Below, in pieces: positions 43,690 through 53,088 of a DNA stretch of 64,000 nucleotides (position 1 is its first letter; every line of letters starts with the position of its first letter). This DNA is from RECM01 sp047921215. GTDB taxonomy: Bacteria; Bacteroidota; Rhodothermia; Balneolales; Cyclonatronaceae. The notes beneath the pieces were generated by a model. That model saw only the letters and a program-made list of their open reading frames with translations, ran no database searches and was not told where the DNA came from. The stretch lies in NCBI GenBank assembly GCA_047921215.1, contig JBLRWO010000002.1, positions 62,001 to 126,000 of the forward strand, read 5' to 3'. Made by a program: the position numbers and the translations under genes.

Positions 43690-44364
43690 CTACAACACAG
43701 GATAGATCAGCTCCGGACCCTCATTCCCGGCCTTGCTCACCTCGTCGGATACGCGCATGGTCGACATCCGGTCGGTCGGGAAGGGACGCAGCATGTTTTT
43801 GAGCAGTTCGGTATCGGAATTGAGCGGATCGAGCCAGCTCTCATACTCTTCGGGGTTCAGTATCACCGGCATACGCTCGTGCAGGGGCTGCAGCAGGGCG
43901 TTCGCTTCGGTCGTGATGATGGTATAGGTGTAGAGATCCTCGCCCGAGGGCTGCTTCCAGTGGTCAAACAGCCCCGCGAACCCGAGCAGCTCATCATCCA
44001 GAAGGCGGATATAAAAAGGCAGTTTCTTGCCTGATGTGAGCGTTTTCCACTCATAAAAGCCGTTGGCAGGAATGATGCACCGCTTCCGCTGGAAGGGTTT
44101 TGAGAACGACGGCTTTTTGTCGATGGTCTCGCTGCGGGCGTTTATCATCTTGTAGCCTATGTTTTCATCGTCGGCCCATGACGGCACCAGCCCCCAGCGC
44201 AGACCCGCAATCCCGACCTCTCTGGCTTTTCCCATAAGCACGGCCGGATTTACCGATCCGGGGGCAATATTATACCGGGGCTGGTAGAAGTCGTCCCTGA
44301 ATGGGGCCTTAAACGTCTGTTCAATCGATTTTTTGTCTGAATAGAGAGTGTAGCGTCCGCACAT
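43690..44364 (-). CDS. SOS response-associated peptidase (SRAP/YedK/HMCES family)
   Basis: A 224-residue protein that covalently shields abasic sites in single-stranded DNA. The catalytic N-terminal Cys2 is in MCGRYTLYS. Other family motifs are YNIAPGS, RWGLVPSWA, MINARSET, RCIIPANGFYEWK and the histidine in HERMPVIL. Length fits the bacterial YedK type. Monocistronic, with a hairpin repeat directly downstream; no LexA-like box could be identified. Confidence 0.95.
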   Translation of the reverse strand: MCGRYTLYSDKKSIEQTFKAPFRDDFYQPRYNIAPGSVNPAVLMGKAREVGIAGLRWGLVPSWADDENIGYKMINARSETIDKKPSFSKPFQRKRCIIPANGFYEWKTLTSGKKLPFYIRLLDDELLGFAGLFDHWKQPSGEDLYTYTIITTEANALLQPLHERMPVILNPEEYESWLDPLNSDTELLKNMLRPFPTDRMSTMRVSDEVSKAGNEGPELIYPVL

Positions 44365-44632
44365 GATGGTTGCTGTTTATAAAAAATCCGGTTCTGGGCA
44401 CCGCCCGGGCTGCAGCGCCGCAGACCGTACCCGTATGCAAGATCAATATTTTGAGTCAGATTACAAACAACGGATAATGCGGAGTGATACCGGCATTTTA
44501 CATCATCATTGGATGATGCCATTTTTGAATGCTTGCAATAGCTGAAATAGATATCTTAACAGCCATCTTTTTTGTAACCGTAACCATATATGTAACTGCA
44601 CCCATTTTGCCCCGAAACCATTTGTTCCGGCC

Positions 44633-45550
44633 ATGAACATTTTCATAAATCCTGCCGATGACCGCCTCAGGGCAGGTTGGCGCCTGTTGTTTCAGTCCGT
44701 TCTGATGGTCATCCTTATCATCATCGGCCATCTTCTGGTGTCGGGGATTGAGAACCGGACGTGGACGATTTTCAGCCAGGGCATCATGGTTACGCTGAGT
44801 ATCTGGATATCGGCAAAGGTGTTCGACCGCCGGGAACTCAGCGAATACGGACTGAAGACCGACCCGCGCTGGTGGCAGGATCTCGCATTCGGCACCATCG
44901 CCGGTTTCCTGGCCCTTACGGTCATTTTCATCACCTTCTATGCTTCAGGCTGGCTCCGTGTTACCGGCACCGGATGGGAACGGGCATCGGCAGCGGGGTT
45001 CATACTTCCGTTTTTCATGTATTTCCTGCTCATGGGCGTGGTCGGTTTCTATGAAGAGCTGCTCACCCGCGGTTATCAGATCAAGAATATCGCCGAGGGG
45101 CTGCACATCGGACCCATTTCGCCAGCATGGGCGCTTATCATCGCCAGCGTGGGCACCTCACTGATCTTCAGCCTGCTGCATGCCGCCAATCCGAATGTAT
45201 CGATGGCCGGTCTGATAAACATCGCCCTGGTGGGTCTCGTTTTTGCCTTCTCCTATCTGTACACGAACCGGCTGGCCATCGCCATCGGCATCCACTTCTC
45301 CTGGAATTTCACCATGGGGGCCATCTACGGATTTCCCGTGAGCGGAATCCGCTTCCGTGAATCCATACTGCAGACCCGCGTAACCGGTCCGGAACTGTGG
45401 ACGGGCGGTCAATTCGGCCCCGAAGGCGGGATGGTCGGTTTTTTCGCCCTCGTTTTTCTGCTGGTACTCACCCTCGCCTATCTGAAATTCCGCGACGGGG
45501 CACTGCGTATACAAACCGGTATTACTGATCCGCCCATTAATCCGGGTTGA
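44633..45550 (+). CDS. CPBP family intramembrane glutamic protease
   Basis: A 305-residue membrane protein with about seven hydrophobic segments. The CPBP/ABI motifs are present in order: motif 1 GFYEELLTRGYQ (EExxxR), motif 2 FSLLHAANPN (FxxxH) and motif 3 HFSWNFTMG (HxxxN-like). Relatives are Rce1-type proteases; bacterial members have varied or unknown substrates. The start is ATG 44633. Monocistronic, followed by repeats. Confidence 0.88.
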   Translation: MNIFINPADDRLRAGWRLLFQSVLMVILIIIGHLLVSGIENRTWTIFSQGIMVTLSIWISAKVFDRRELSEYGLKTDPRWWQDLAFGTIAGFLALTVIFITFYASGWLRVTGTGWERASAAGFILPFFMYFLLMGVVGFYEELLTRGYQIKNIAEGLHIGPISPAWALIIASVGTSLIFSLLHAANPNVSMAGLINIALVGLVFAFSYLYTNRLAIAIGIHFSWNFTMGAIYGFPVSGIRFRESILQTRVTGPELWTGGQFGPEGGMVGFFALVFLLVLTLAYLKFRDGALRIQTGITDPPINPG

Positions 45551-45600
45551 TGATGGGGCTGATGATCGAGCAGCGCAGAACGGTGTTGCCCGCAACCGCG

Positions 45601-45690
45601 GCGAAATTACCGGCTACCAGTGACAAGTTGCTTGTCACATCCAAAACAGTGTTGCCCGATTGGGGCAAAATTACGTGCTCAGGATGACGG
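45601..45690 (-). repeat. Dispersed two-hairpin repeat, copy C
   Basis: The reverse complement matches copy B (7003-7065) nearly throughout: CACGTAATTTTGCCCC, AATCGGGCAACACT, GTGACAAGCAACTTGTCAC. It extends further on both sides (CGTCATCCTGAG before; GGTAATTTCGC after). A reduced relative lies at 52944-52975. Confidence 0.75.
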
Positions 45691-45697
45691 ATACATA

Positions 45698-45750
45698 CAC
45701 TTCCCAATTCTATTGTTCTATTGTTCACTTGTTCCCTAATTCAAAGCATA
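45698..45750 (-). repeat. AGGGAAT-family repeat arm
   Basis: The reverse complement reads TATGCTTTGAATTAGGGAAC, AAGTGAACAATAGAACAATA and GAATTGGGAAGTG, matching one arm of the hairpin at 10389-10509. It directly adjoins copy C of the other repeat family. Confidence 0.65.
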
Positions 45751-45783
45751 ATAACACCCCCATCGCTATAACTCCGGTCTGAT

Positions 45784-46353
45784 CTAAAACAACGACGTCT
45801 GACTCTTCCCCTCTCCTTTCCTCGTGGCCACCGGGTATTCGATGGGTTTATCGAGGTGGATGTACAGCATCTCGGGTGAGAATTTTTTCTCGTACAGGCG
45901 CCGGGCAACTCCTTCAAGAGCTTTCATTCCCCGCTGGGTGGTACTGAGGAACCCTTCGTCGTTTTCTTCGAGGAAACCGAACGTTTTGAGGTCGTTGATC
46001 ACCATAAACGCCAGCTTGGGGATGGTGCCGCAATTCTCTTCGATGAATGAGCGGGAGGTATCGCCTTCCCCGGGTATCCGGGCCATTCCGAGGATGTTCA
46101 TCTCCACCTCGGTGAGCGGGTAACCGTCGCTGTTTTTAGTGAGCAGCTTGTCCCACTCCACCTGGCTGTAGTTGAGCCCGAACCAGTGCTTCGATTCCTT
46201 GATCAGTTTGTGGCTTACCGCACAGGCAAAGTACTCGCCTGCCGGTGCCCGCCGTGGTTCACCCCTCGTCCGGTACAGATGCACCAGGGTGGCAAGGTCG
46301 AGCATCCTGATATTGGGAGGATAGCTGAAATAATGGGCCGCTTTTTTCTGCAT
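45784..46353 (-). CDS. Conserved hypothetical protein downstream of topA
   Basis: A 189-residue soluble protein, not assigned to a family. The second half has a winged-helix-like succession of helices and a short wing (PKLAFMVINDLKTFGFLEEN, then EGFLSTTQRGMKALEGVAR). It follows topA by 29 bp on the same strand and is probably part of the arsR - peroxiredoxin - topA transcription unit. A nucleic-acid-related role is possible but unproven. Confidence 0.7.
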   Translation of the reverse strand: MQKKAAHYFSYPPNIRMLDLATLVHLYRTRGEPRRAPAGEYFACAVSHKLIKESKHWFGLNYSQVEWDKLLTKNSDGYPLTEVEMNILGMARIPGEGDTSRSFIEENCGTIPKLAFMVINDLKTFGFLEENDEGFLSTTQRGMKALEGVARRLYEKKFSPEMLYIHLDKPIEYPVATRKGEGKSQTSLF

Positions 46354-46382
46354 AGCGGGAAATTACAAAAAGAACGGCACTG

Positions 46383-48935
46383 TCAGGACTTTTTCTTCGC
46401 GATAATTTCGACAGCGGCGTTCAGGTCGAGGTTTTCCACGGAGGTGTTTTTCGGCAGGGAATAATTTTTCCCGCCATATTTGATGTATGGACCGTACCGG
46501 CCGCTCAGCACGTTGATCTTTTCACCCTTGTGCTCACCCAGTTCACGGAGGACTTCGGCAGCAGCGCCTTTTCCGCGTTTTTTTGGTGCTTCACTCAGCA
46601 GCTGTAACGCACGGTCTAGATCCACCTCGAGTACATTGTCGTCTTTGGAAAGCGACTTGAACGTGCCGTCGTGGACCACAAACGGGCCAAAACGGCCAAC
46701 GCCCGCCCGGACCTCTTTGCCCGTTTCCGGATGGTTGCCGAGACTTCTGGGCAGGGAAAGCAGCTTGAGGGCGGTGGCCAGGTCCATATCCTCCGGCTTC
46801 ATCCCTTTCATCAGCGACGACCGCTTAGGCTTTTTATTCTCCTCATCCGCCTCGCCGAGCTGCACATACGGGCCAAAGCGACCGGTGAGCACATAAATTT
46901 CCTTGCCGGTTTCAGGATCCTTGCCGAGGGAGTTCGGCCCTTCTTTCGACAGTTCCATCAGTTCTTTCAGCTTCTCAACAGTGATGTCGCCAGGGGCCAT
47001 ATCGACCGGGATGGAGGTACTGACCACTTCCCCGTTCTGTTTGTGCTGGGCATAGGGACCGAACCGGCCCACCATCACTTCATAATCCTCAAGGCCCTCA
47101 ATGGGAAGGTCGATGCGGCGGGCATCCTGCGGTTTTATGTTCGATTCCTGGTTTTCGACCACATTTCTGAGGCCCTTGTCTCCTTCAAAATAGCTTTTCA
47201 GATAATTCAACCGCGATTCCTCACCGCTGGCAATATCGTCGAGCCGCTTTTCCATGAGGGATGTAAACTGCGCATCGACCATGTGGGGGATGTGATTTTC
47301 GAGCAGCTCGGTAACTGCGAACGCCGTAAAGGTAGGTACGAGCGCATTTCCCTCTTTCTTCACATAATTCCGGTCCTGAATGGTGCTGATAATCGTGGAA
47401 TAGGTACTCGGACGACCCACGCCGTCTTTTTCGAGCTGCTTGATCAGGGCTGCTTCCGTAAACCGCGCGGGAGGTTTAGTTTCATGACCGATCGCCTCGA
47501 TATCGTTGCAGGTGATGCCGTCACCCTTTTTCATGTCCGGGATCTGCTTCTCCTGGTCCTCGAGCTGGGCTTCGGGGTCGTCGCTGCCCTCCACATAGGC
47601 GCGGAAAAACCCGGGGAAAAGGATTTTCTTGCCGCTCGTCCGGAACTGTGCGGTGGTGTCGCCTTCTTTGGCCTCCACGGTTACATTGGTGAATTCCAGC
47701 TTCGCATTGGCCATCTGCGTGGCCACCGTCCGTTTCCAGATCAGGTCGTACAGCTTCAGTTCACGTCCGCTGAGGCCGCTGTCGCGCGGTGCGCGAAATT
47801 TGCTGCCGGCCGGACGGATCGCCTCATGGGCTTCCTGGGCACCCTTCGATTTGGCCCCGAACGTGCGCACGGAATCATACAGGTACTTCTCGCCGTACAG
47901 GTTCACAACCTCGTCCCGCGCGGCCGCGATGGCCTGGCCGGAGAGGTTCATTGAATCGGTACGCATATAGGTGATGAAACCTTCCTCATACAGACGCTGA
48001 GCGGTACGCATGGTGTCGCCGGCAGAGAACCCGAACTTCCGGTTCGCCTCCTGCTGCAGGGTGGATGTGATAAACGGGGGCGCCGGCTTTCGCTCCTGGA
48101 TGTTCGTCTCAATATCCGAAACGGACCATGTTGCCCCGATCAGGCGGTCTTTAAGCTCTGTTGATTCCGCCTCGTTGAGCAGCACCACCGAGTCGGGCTT
48201 TGCCAGGCGCCCGGTCGATTCGTCAAAATCCTTGCCTGTAGCCAGCCGTTTGCCATTCAGATGGGTCAGATCTGCCGAAAAACGGCCCTGGTCCGATCCG
48301 TTGGTGGCCAGCCGTGCGGTCAGGTCCCAGTAGGAACCACTGCGGAACCGCATGCGCTCACGCTCGCGGTCGACCACAAATTTGACGGCAACCGACTGTA
48401 CACGCCCCGCCGAAAGCCCCGGGGCAATCTTCTTCCAGAGCAGCGGCGAAATGGTATAGCCCGCCAGGCGGTCGATGACCCGCCGTGCCTCCTGGGCGTT
48501 CACCAGGTTCATGTCCACATCCCGGAAATTATTGAAGGCCTCACGGATCGCCTCTTCCGTGATCTCGTGAAATACCATGCGCTTTACCGGGATCTTCGGT
48601 TTCAGCACCTCCAGCAGATGCCAGGAGATACCCTCGCCCTCACGGTCTTCGTCCGTTGCCAGGATGAGCTCACCGGCCTGACCGATCAGCTCCTTGAGCT
48701 TTTTCACCGTCTTCTTTTTGGCGGATGAAATCACATACAGCGGCTCGTAATTGTCATCAACATTGATGCCCAGGTTGGCCCATTTCTCTTTTTTGTACTT
48801 CGCGGGGACCTCCTTCGCCGATGCCGGGAGGTCACGGATGTGGCCGTAGGAGGAGTCCACTACGCAGCCTTTGGGCAAAAACTTTTTGATGGTTTTCGCT
48901 TTCGTGGGCGATTCAACAATTACCAGTGATTTCAT
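46383..48935 (-). CDS. topA: DNA topoisomerase I
   Basis: Relaxes negative supercoils. From ATG 48935 the protein has about 850 residues: Toprim domain (LVIVESPTKAKTI, TDEDREGE), the central type IA core with the active-site tyrosine in GFITYMRTDS, and a C-terminal set of repeats (GRFGPYAQ, GRFGPYVQ, GRFGPFVV, GRYGPYIKYGGKNYSLPK) in place of classical zinc fingers. An ATG at 48953 would add six residues. It lies 27 bp after the peroxiredoxin gene. Confidence 0.96.
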   Translation of the reverse strand: MKSLVIVESPTKAKTIKKFLPKGCVVDSSYGHIRDLPASAKEVPAKYKKEKWANLGINVDDNYEPLYVISSAKKKTVKKLKELIGQAGELILATDEDREGEGISWHLLEVLKPKIPVKRMVFHEITEEAIREAFNNFRDVDMNLVNAQEARRVIDRLAGYTISPLLWKKIAPGLSAGRVQSVAVKFVVDRERERMRFRSGSYWDLTARLATNGSDQGRFSADLTHLNGKRLATGKDFDESTGRLAKPDSVVLLNEAESTELKDRLIGATWSVSDIETNIQERKPAPPFITSTLQQEANRKFGFSAGDTMRTAQRLYEEGFITYMRTDSMNLSGQAIAAARDEVVNLYGEKYLYDSVRTFGAKSKGAQEAHEAIRPAGSKFRAPRDSGLSGRELKLYDLIWKRTVATQMANAKLEFTNVTVEAKEGDTTAQFRTSGKKILFPGFFRAYVEGSDDPEAQLEDQEKQIPDMKKGDGITCNDIEAIGHETKPPARFTEAALIKQLEKDGVGRPSTYSTIISTIQDRNYVKKEGNALVPTFTAFAVTELLENHIPHMVDAQFTSLMEKRLDDIASGEESRLNYLKSYFEGDKGLRNVVENQESNIKPQDARRIDLPIEGLEDYEVMVGRFGPYAQHKQNGEVVSTSIPVDMAPGDITVEKLKELMELSKEGPNSLGKDPETGKEIYVLTGRFGPYVQLGEADEENKKPKRSSLMKGMKPEDMDLATALKLLSLPRSLGNHPETGKEVRAGVGRFGPFVVHDGTFKSLSKDDNVLEVDLDRALQLLSEAPKKRGKGAAAEVLRELGEHKGEKINVLSGRYGPYIKYGGKNYSLPKNTSVENLDLNAAVEIIAKKKS

Positions 48936-48962
48936 TATGTATATTAATGCCAAACCCTCCCG

Positions 48963-49439
48963 TCAGGAGAGGGTTTTAATTTTATCGAGTAGTTCCTGTG
49001 CGTGGTTTTTCGGATCGATCTTTTCGATCACGCCTTTCACGGTGCCGTCTGTTCCGATAATAAACGCCGACCGCGACGGGCCTTCATACGTTTTTCCGTA
49101 CATCTTTTTCTCAACGATCGAACCGGTTGCCTTCGGAAAAAGATTTTCCGGATCGGAAGCAAGAATATAGTTGATACCCAGCTTCTGAGCATAACCCATA
49201 TGCGATTTACATGAATCTTTGCTGATCGCCATCAGATTATAGCCCATCTTGTCGAATTCATCAGCATGCGCTGCCAGGCTTTCATTCTGCTTGTCGCAGC
49301 TGCCGGTGTTGTTTTTCATATACACCGACACCACCGTCGGACGGTTGAGCAGTTCGGAGAATGTTTTAGTCTGCTGCTCGCCGTCCTGAACAATGTCGAG
49401 GCTGAAATTTGTATCGATTTTTGAACCTTCTTGTACCAT
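48963..49439 (-). CDS. Peroxiredoxin (AhpC/TSA-Bcp-like)
   Basis: About 158 residues from ATG 49439. The peroxidatic cysteine lies in MKNNTGSCDKQNES (Cys48), corresponding to the TPGC of Bcp-type enzymes. No cysteine is at the usual +5 resolving position, but KDSCKSH offers Cys77 as a possible resolver. It reduces peroxides with thiol donors in the cytoplasm. The gene sits between an ArsR-type regulator (80 bp upstream) and topA (27 bp downstream). Confidence 0.85.
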   Translation of the reverse strand: MVQEGSKIDTNFSLDIVQDGEQQTKTFSELLNRPTVVSVYMKNNTGSCDKQNESLAAHADEFDKMGYNLMAISKDSCKSHMGYAQKLGINYILASDPENLFPKATGSIVEKKMYGKTYEGPSRSAFIIGTDGTVKGVIEKIDPKNHAQELLDKIKTLS

Positions 49440-49519
49440 GATCTTCAATAATTGGTGAATAATTACAGTGTGGACATCCAAAAAGCCATGGCGGTACCAG
49501 AAAAGTTCCGGAATCGCGG

Positions 49520-49843
49520 CTATTTTGAAAATGCCTTCCCCAGCGTCTCCACATTGCTGCTGATGCCGTCACACGCAATATCACAGAGGGTAAAGATAGT
49601 GCGATCGGCGATATAATAGTATACATGCAGCCCGTCTTTGCGCCGGCCTACAATTCCGTTGGATGTGAGCAGCGCCATGTGCTTGGAAACATTGGCCTGC
49701 CCGGCCCCCGACTCCCGTACCAAATCCTGCACGCACATCTCGCCATCCTTGAGAAGCGACAACAGTTTCAGCCGCATCGGTTCCCCCATCAGCTTGAAAC
49801 GGTACGCAACGTGATCAAGTGTTTTGTCTGTAAGCTTATCCAT
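49520..49843 (-). CDS. ArsR/SmtB-family transcriptional regulator
   Basis: A 107-residue winged-helix repressor: MGEPMRLKLLSLLKDGEMCV then QDLVRESGAGQANVSKHMAL (recognition helix) and the wing RRKDGLHVYYYI. Cysteines at MCVQDL, the position of the alpha3 CxC in metal sensors, and at TLCDIACDG near the C-terminus may form a thiol or metal switch. As first gene before a peroxiredoxin it could sense thiol or oxidative stress rather than arsenic. A palindrome at 49946-49961 may be its operator. Confidence 0.88.
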   Translation of the reverse strand: MDKLTDKTLDHVAYRFKLMGEPMRLKLLSLLKDGEMCVQDLVRESGAGQANVSKHMALLTSNGIVGRRKDGLHVYYYIADRTIFTLCDIACDGISSNVETLGKAFSK

Positions 49844-49945
49844 ACGGCCGGGTCATTTTAAAAATCCGTGATACCGTATGAAAAACGGGCCCGGTCTGTA
49901 TATAAGACACATTTCGGGCATCATCCTTACACCGGTATTTATAAA

Positions 49946-49961
49946 AATATTTGTATGAATA
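49946..49961. promoter_or_regulatory. Candidate ArsR-type operator
   Basis: ATATT-TGTATG-AATAT is an inverted repeat with a 6-bp spacer, about 100 bp upstream of the arsR start. ArsR/SmtB repressors bind AT-rich palindromes of similar form. Inference from position only. Confidence 0.35.
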
Positions 49962-50024
49962 TATAGTTATATAGTGCCAAATTCAATTAACAGATCTGCA
50001 TTCAATTACAAGCAATAACCCGGA

Positions 50025-50927
50025 TTACCGGCTGAGGTCCCTCCATGCGGCTTCCACGTTGGCGGCAAGGCTCAGAAATGTACCCGCGCCCTGCATGGAT
50101 TCTAATCCCGGCAGCGATTCCGCCATTTTCAGCTCATCCAGCGATTTGCCTGCTTCCATACCGCTTTCAACGTAGGCAAGCAGCGCCTCCAGGTAGGTGC
50201 GGAAGGCATCCAGATCGCGTGAGCTTCCGGTGATCTCCGACCCACCGCCCGCATGGCCGAATACATAGATGGTATCGCTGCCGAAATCGCCGGCCACCGA
50301 TCTTAGCGTGTGGATCCAGCCGCTCACCGACGCCCCGCCGTCGATATCGATAAACGGATACAGGCCGTTGAACATCAGATCGCCCATGTGAACCACATTG
50401 GCCCGTTCAAACGCGATCACGGAGTCGCCGCCGGTATGGGCCGGCCCGTAATGCTTCAGGTGGATGGTTTCGTTGCCCGCATCCATCGTATGCGACGACC
50501 GGTACACATGATCGGGATATACCTGCCGGTCGAGGCTGCCCTGCCGCTCTGCCGCGGCCCGCTGCAGTCCCGGCACGTTGGTATGAGCATGTATCTCCCT
50601 GGTGTAGGGCCTGAAAACGCCGTTGCCCCCGGTGTGATCGCCGTGGTGATGGGTGTTCAGAACCGCATCGATCATCCGTTCGTTTTGCCGGTGCAACCCG
50701 TTCAGGCAATCCATGGCCGTGTCGGGATACTGTGTGTCTACCACGGCCAGCGCATCGCTGTTGTTCAGCCAGGCGATGGTCCCGCCGCGGTTCACATAGA
50801 TGCCCACATCTCCGCGCAGCGGACGGAAGCGGTCGCGCTGCATCATCAGGGCTTTAAGCGGGGCCGGCAACAGCGCAGATCCGGCAGCAATGGTTGATAT
50901 ACCGAGAAACTGACGTCTTGTAATCAT
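50025..50927 (-). CDS. Tat-exported metallo-beta-lactamase-fold hydrolase
   Basis: About 300 residues from ATG 50927, giving a twin-arginine signal MITRRQFLGISTIAAG with cleavage near LKA. The MBL zinc motif is THHHGDH, followed by further ligands in the HTGGDS, MGDLMF and FGHAGG segments. This places it with periplasmic MBL hydrolases related to SoxH and quinoprotein-relay/B-type enzymes; the substrate cannot be assigned. An ATG at 50984 would bury the Tat motif. Monocistronic. Confidence 0.88.
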   Translation of the reverse strand: MITRRQFLGISTIAAGSALLPAPLKALMMQRDRFRPLRGDVGIYVNRGGTIAWLNNSDALAVVDTQYPDTAMDCLNGLHRQNERMIDAVLNTHHHGDHTGGNGVFRPYTREIHAHTNVPGLQRAAAERQGSLDRQVYPDHVYRSSHTMDAGNETIHLKHYGPAHTGGDSVIAFERANVVHMGDLMFNGLYPFIDIDGGASVSGWIHTLRSVAGDFGSDTIYVFGHAGGGSEITGSSRDLDAFRTYLEALLAYVESGMEAGKSLDELKMAESLPGLESMQGAGTFLSLAANVEAAWRDLSR

Positions 50928-51229
50928 AGTCTGGGATTTATTAGAATCGGGATGGGTTGGAAAGGTTTGATCAGATCCTGGCATGATACAATGGCACAGG
51001 ATCGGATTGCCGGGTTACTTTGTTATGGTGTCAAACCGGAAGACATTGTCCGCCGGACCAACGGTAAAAATCAAGAATAAAAAAATAACATTCATTTGCA
51101 AGCTCCTGGTTCCTTCCGTCTGTTTACCGGAACGACCGCAAACCGGACGTTTCGTCTGAACCTGAGCAATCGTTACCTTTATTATATGCACAAACCAATT
51201 TGTTGAGCCAAACCATTCCGGACCCATCC
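50928..51229. other. Divergent intergenic region before cysE
   Basis: No gene seen and no T-box, SAM or cysteine-leader structure recognised. It must contain the promoters of the MBL gene and the cysE-cysM pair. Confidence 0.35.
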
Positions 51230-52066
51230 ATGGATAGCCACTACCTCAAAAAGCTGTTTGATGAACATCTGAAAGCGGACCGGTGCCCTTCGCCGGTACT
51301 CGTCATGGATTTTTTCAACAGCCTCATCGCCTTCCTGTTTCCCGAATTCAGTACCCGCAAATATGACTCTTTCGGTGATTTTGAATCGTTTCACCGGCAG
51401 CTGCAACAGGAGTTCCTCACCATACTGTCGAAAAGGGCTGTTAGCGACCCGGAACACGACCGTCAGATCGCGGAACGGTTTTTTGCCTGTCTGCCCGCGG
51501 TTAAAGAGAGCCTGCTGCTCGATGTGAAGGCCATGTACGATGGCGATCCGGCCGCAAAGAGTGTGACCGAGGTAATCCGCACCTATCCCGGATTTTATGC
51601 CATCGCCTCCTACCGTCTGGCCCATCACCTGCACGACGAGGGCCTGACCCTTATCGCCCGGATTATCTCAGAAAATGCCCACAGCCGTACGGGCATTGAC
51701 ATCCACCCGGCTGCAGAGATCGGCAACTGCTTCTGCATCGATCACGGAACAGGCATCGTGGTGGGAGAAACCACGGTGATCGGCGACCACGTGAAACTGT
51801 ATCAGGGCGTTACGCTGGGTGCATTGAGTGTACGCAAGGAGGATGCGGCCATGAAGCGGCATCCCGTTATCGAAGACCACGTGGTGATCTACGCCGGCGC
51901 ATCGATCCTGGGCGGAGAAACCGTGGTGGGGCACCACAGCATCATCGGCGGCAATGTGTGGCTCACCCGCAGCGTGCCACCGCACTCCAAGATCTACTAC
52001 AAAGCCAACTATGTGAACGAATCCGAAAAGGGCGGAAAAACCGTACTGAACAGCCATGACCATTGA
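51230..52066 (+). CDS. cysE: Serine O-acetyltransferase (EpsC/CysE type)
   Basis: Makes O-acetylserine from serine and acetyl-CoA, the first step of cysteine synthesis. ATG 51230 is chosen over a TTG at 51200. The protein has about 278 residues: a helical N-terminal domain and the left-handed beta-helix with IDIHPAAEIGNCFCIDHGTG, VVGETTVIGDHVKLYQGVTLG split by turns, and GGNVWLTRSVPPHSKI. The C-terminal tail is longer than in minimal EpsC proteins. Its last 11 bp overlap the start of cysM, so the two enzymes are translationally coupled. Confidence 0.93.
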   Translation: MDSHYLKKLFDEHLKADRCPSPVLVMDFFNSLIAFLFPEFSTRKYDSFGDFESFHRQLQQEFLTILSKRAVSDPEHDRQIAERFFACLPAVKESLLLDVKAMYDGDPAAKSVTEVIRTYPGFYAIASYRLAHHLHDEGLTLIARIISENAHSRTGIDIHPAAEIGNCFCIDHGTGIVVGETTVIGDHVKLYQGVTLGALSVRKEDAAMKRHPVIEDHVVIYAGASILGGETVVGHHSIIGGNVWLTRSVPPHSKIYYKANYVNESEKGGKTVLNSHDH

Positions 52067-52940
52067 ACAACTGATCGGAAACACACCCCTCGTTGAACTG
52101 AGTCACATTCCCGTTAACCCGGATGTGCAGATTTTCTGCAAGCTGGAGGGACGGAACCCGGGGGGCAGCGTGAAAGACCGGGCGGCATACGGTATGATTA
52201 CCGGTGCCCTCGAGCGCGGCGACATCAAGCGCGGCGACAAGCTTGTGGAGGCCACCAGCGGCAATACCGGCATCGCGCTGGCGATGATCGCCCGGCTCAA
52301 AGGGCTTCAGATGACCCTCATCATGCCCGACAACTCCACCGAAGAACGTGTGCTCACCATGCAGGCCTACGGGGCCGAGGTGATCCTGACACCGGCGGCG
52401 AAGACCATCGAATACTCGCGCACCCTGGCTGAGGAGATGGCGGCCACCGGCGACTACTACATGCTGAACCAGTTTGCCAATCCCGACAACTTCCGGATGC
52501 ACTACCGCACCACCGGCCCAGAAATCTGGCGCGACACCGGGGGCAGGGTCACCCATTTCGTATCGTCGATGGGCACCACCGGTACCATCATGGGGGTGTC
52601 GATGTACCTGAAAGAACAGAACCCGGACGTGCAGATTGTGGGCGTGCAGCCGGTCGACGGATCCCAGATACCGGGCATCCGCAGATGGTCGCCCGAATTC
52701 CTGCCCAAAATATTCGAGCCGAGGCGGGTCGACCGTACGATCGACGTAAGTGCGGAAGAGGCCACGGCCATGACGCGCCGGATGGCCCGTGAGGAGGGCA
52801 TTTTCGCCGGGATGAGCAGCGGAGGGGCGCTCCACGCGGCAATCCGGTTATCGGAGGAGCTCAAAAACGGACTCATCGTCTGCATCACCTGCGACATCGG
52901 CGACCGATACCTGAGTTCACCGCTGTTCGACCAGGCCTGA
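52056..52940 (+). CDS. cysM: Cysteine synthase B
   Basis: A 294-residue PLP enzyme that makes cysteine from O-acetylserine and sulfide or thiosulfate. It has IGNTPLVEL, the PLP lysine in NPGGSVKDRAA, the substrate loop EATSGNTGIALA, MPDNSTEERV, and the phosphate-binding SSMGTTGTIMG. The short C-terminus and the RRWSPEFLPKIFE loop favour CysM over CysK. The gene overlaps cysE by 11 bp. A fragment of a dispersed repeat lies just after the stop (52944-52975). Confidence 0.93.
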   Translation: MTIEQLIGNTPLVELSHIPVNPDVQIFCKLEGRNPGGSVKDRAAYGMITGALERGDIKRGDKLVEATSGNTGIALAMIARLKGLQMTLIMPDNSTEERVLTMQAYGAEVILTPAAKTIEYSRTLAEEMAATGDYYMLNQFANPDNFRMHYRTTGPEIWRDTGGRVTHFVSSMGTTGTIMGVSMYLKEQNPDVQIVGVQPVDGSQIPGIRRWSPEFLPKIFEPRRVDRTIDVSAEEATAMTRRMAREEGIFAGMSSGGALHAAIRLSEELKNGLIVCITCDIGDRYLSSPLFDQA

Positions 52941-53088
52941 AATGCGGGCAAAATTACCGGCTCACCAGGACGGTGGATAACTTGTGCCCGGTGCCGGAAA
53001 AAACCCGATTTAACATTACCCGGTTTGTCAATAAACTGTATATTCGCCTGACCGGGAATGCAAATTTACCAACCGACATGATTACCGC

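Noticed and set aside
50985..51229. Cysteine or SAM riboswitch before cysE
   Set aside because: I looked for a leader ORF with Cys codons, a terminator hairpin or known aptamer motifs and found none.
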